Positions 63,524 through 64,000 of a stretch of 64,000 nucleotides of DNA are shown here, piece by piece. The DNA comes from Aurelia coerulea (lineage: Eukaryota; Cnidaria; Scyphozoa; Semaeostomeae; Ulmaridae): contig CM076944.1 of NCBI GenBank assembly GCA_039566865.1, forward strand, positions 23,119,001-23,183,000. Direction: 5' to 3'. Below the pieces are notes generated by a model. It was not told the origin of the DNA, did no database searches, and saw only the letters and a list, made by a program, of their open reading frames with translations. Both the position numbers and the translations under genes were made by a program. Within the stretch, counting starts at the first letter, position 1; each line of letters starts with the position of its first letter.

Positions 63524-64000
63524 TCACAGTTAACATATCACTGACTTGATGAACCAAAGAACCAAAGTTGCTCAACATGATACAAAGGTTGCTATCAAAG
63601 ATTGAAAGGCAGCTAAACTTTCAAAATAATGCCAAACTAAGGACACTGTCGATTGCTTGTTCCTCAGCCTCTTCATTTGCTGTAGGCTCACTACTACAAA
63701 GTAAATATATGACCGAATATATTATTCACCTGCGTACTTTGTTTGACTGCGTCTTGGCCAGTTATGTCAAATGATGAGAATGAAATCCACCACTATGATG
63801 TTAAGAAAGAAAGACGTGGTCGTTCTTCTGCTTTGCTTGAAACCAGGAATGATATGACAACATCAGATTTTCGTCCTTAACCATTCTATGTCCATAACAC
63901 ACTATCTGCTTTGTGAATTTGAATAGAATAAACCACCTTTGTATGATGACCACTGAGGTATTACAGTGAGTTGATCACACCTCAAAGGATTCAAACGGCA
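63524..64000. other. Upstream of the GPCR gene
   Basis: No coding exon, promoter motif or repeat could be supported here. Confidence 0.35.

Overview
This window is animal (metazoan) nuclear DNA. The evidence is spliced genes with GT-AG introns, a rhodopsin-class GPCR, and dense interspersed LINEs, a Ty3/Gypsy element and many cut-and-paste DNA transposons. The mix of palindromic hAT, mariner-like, TTAA-type and Transib-like elements, with LINE families ending in short microsatellites, is typical of marine invertebrates such as anthozoan cnidarians. The exact lineage cannot be fixed from the sequence.

Layout. (1) About 1-37,608, minus strand: one long gene for a mitochondrial-type serine hydroxymethyltransferase (SHMT2-like). 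Thirteen exons join in phase with no stop (398 codons). The last ~100 residues lie off the left edge, and the first exon (start codon and targeting peptide) was not found. Its introns carry transposons, the largest being a Ty3/Gypsy element (about 16.6-25.2 kb, plus strand) inside the 13.8-kb intron. That element's pol is split by a 1,918-bp DNA transposon whose ends are CACAGTG with a 5-bp target duplication. (2) About 37.6-61.5 kb: no host gene recognised. It is a nested transposon field with a second CACAGTG-type element, LINE remnants, a tRNA-type SINE, hAT elements, a foldback-like element whose inverted arms are a minisatellite, a 96-bp satellite cut by a hAT insertion, and TTAA, TA, TTA and GTAC target-site elements. 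(3) About 61.5-63.5 kb, minus strand: a single-coding-exon class A GPCR. Its last ~95 bp (C-terminal codons plus stop) are repeated in tandem about six more times downstream.

How things fit together. The two host genes are unrelated in function: one is one-carbon metabolism, the other a membrane receptor. Most of the remaining structure is a record of insertions, and several nesting events can be ordered from target-site duplications: Transib-like into Gypsy pol, TA-MITE into LINE, hAT into satellite, hAT MITE into hAT, hAT into LINE inside a larger element, and LINE inside a TTAA element.

Most notable: two non-autonomous elements whose termini match the RAG recombination-signal heptamer; three elements that share short inverted ends but carry G-rich subterminal repeats in the SAME orientation at both ends; the minisatellite-armed foldback element; a Gypsy pol with a MYND zinc finger ahead of the protease; and the multiplied GPCR tail.
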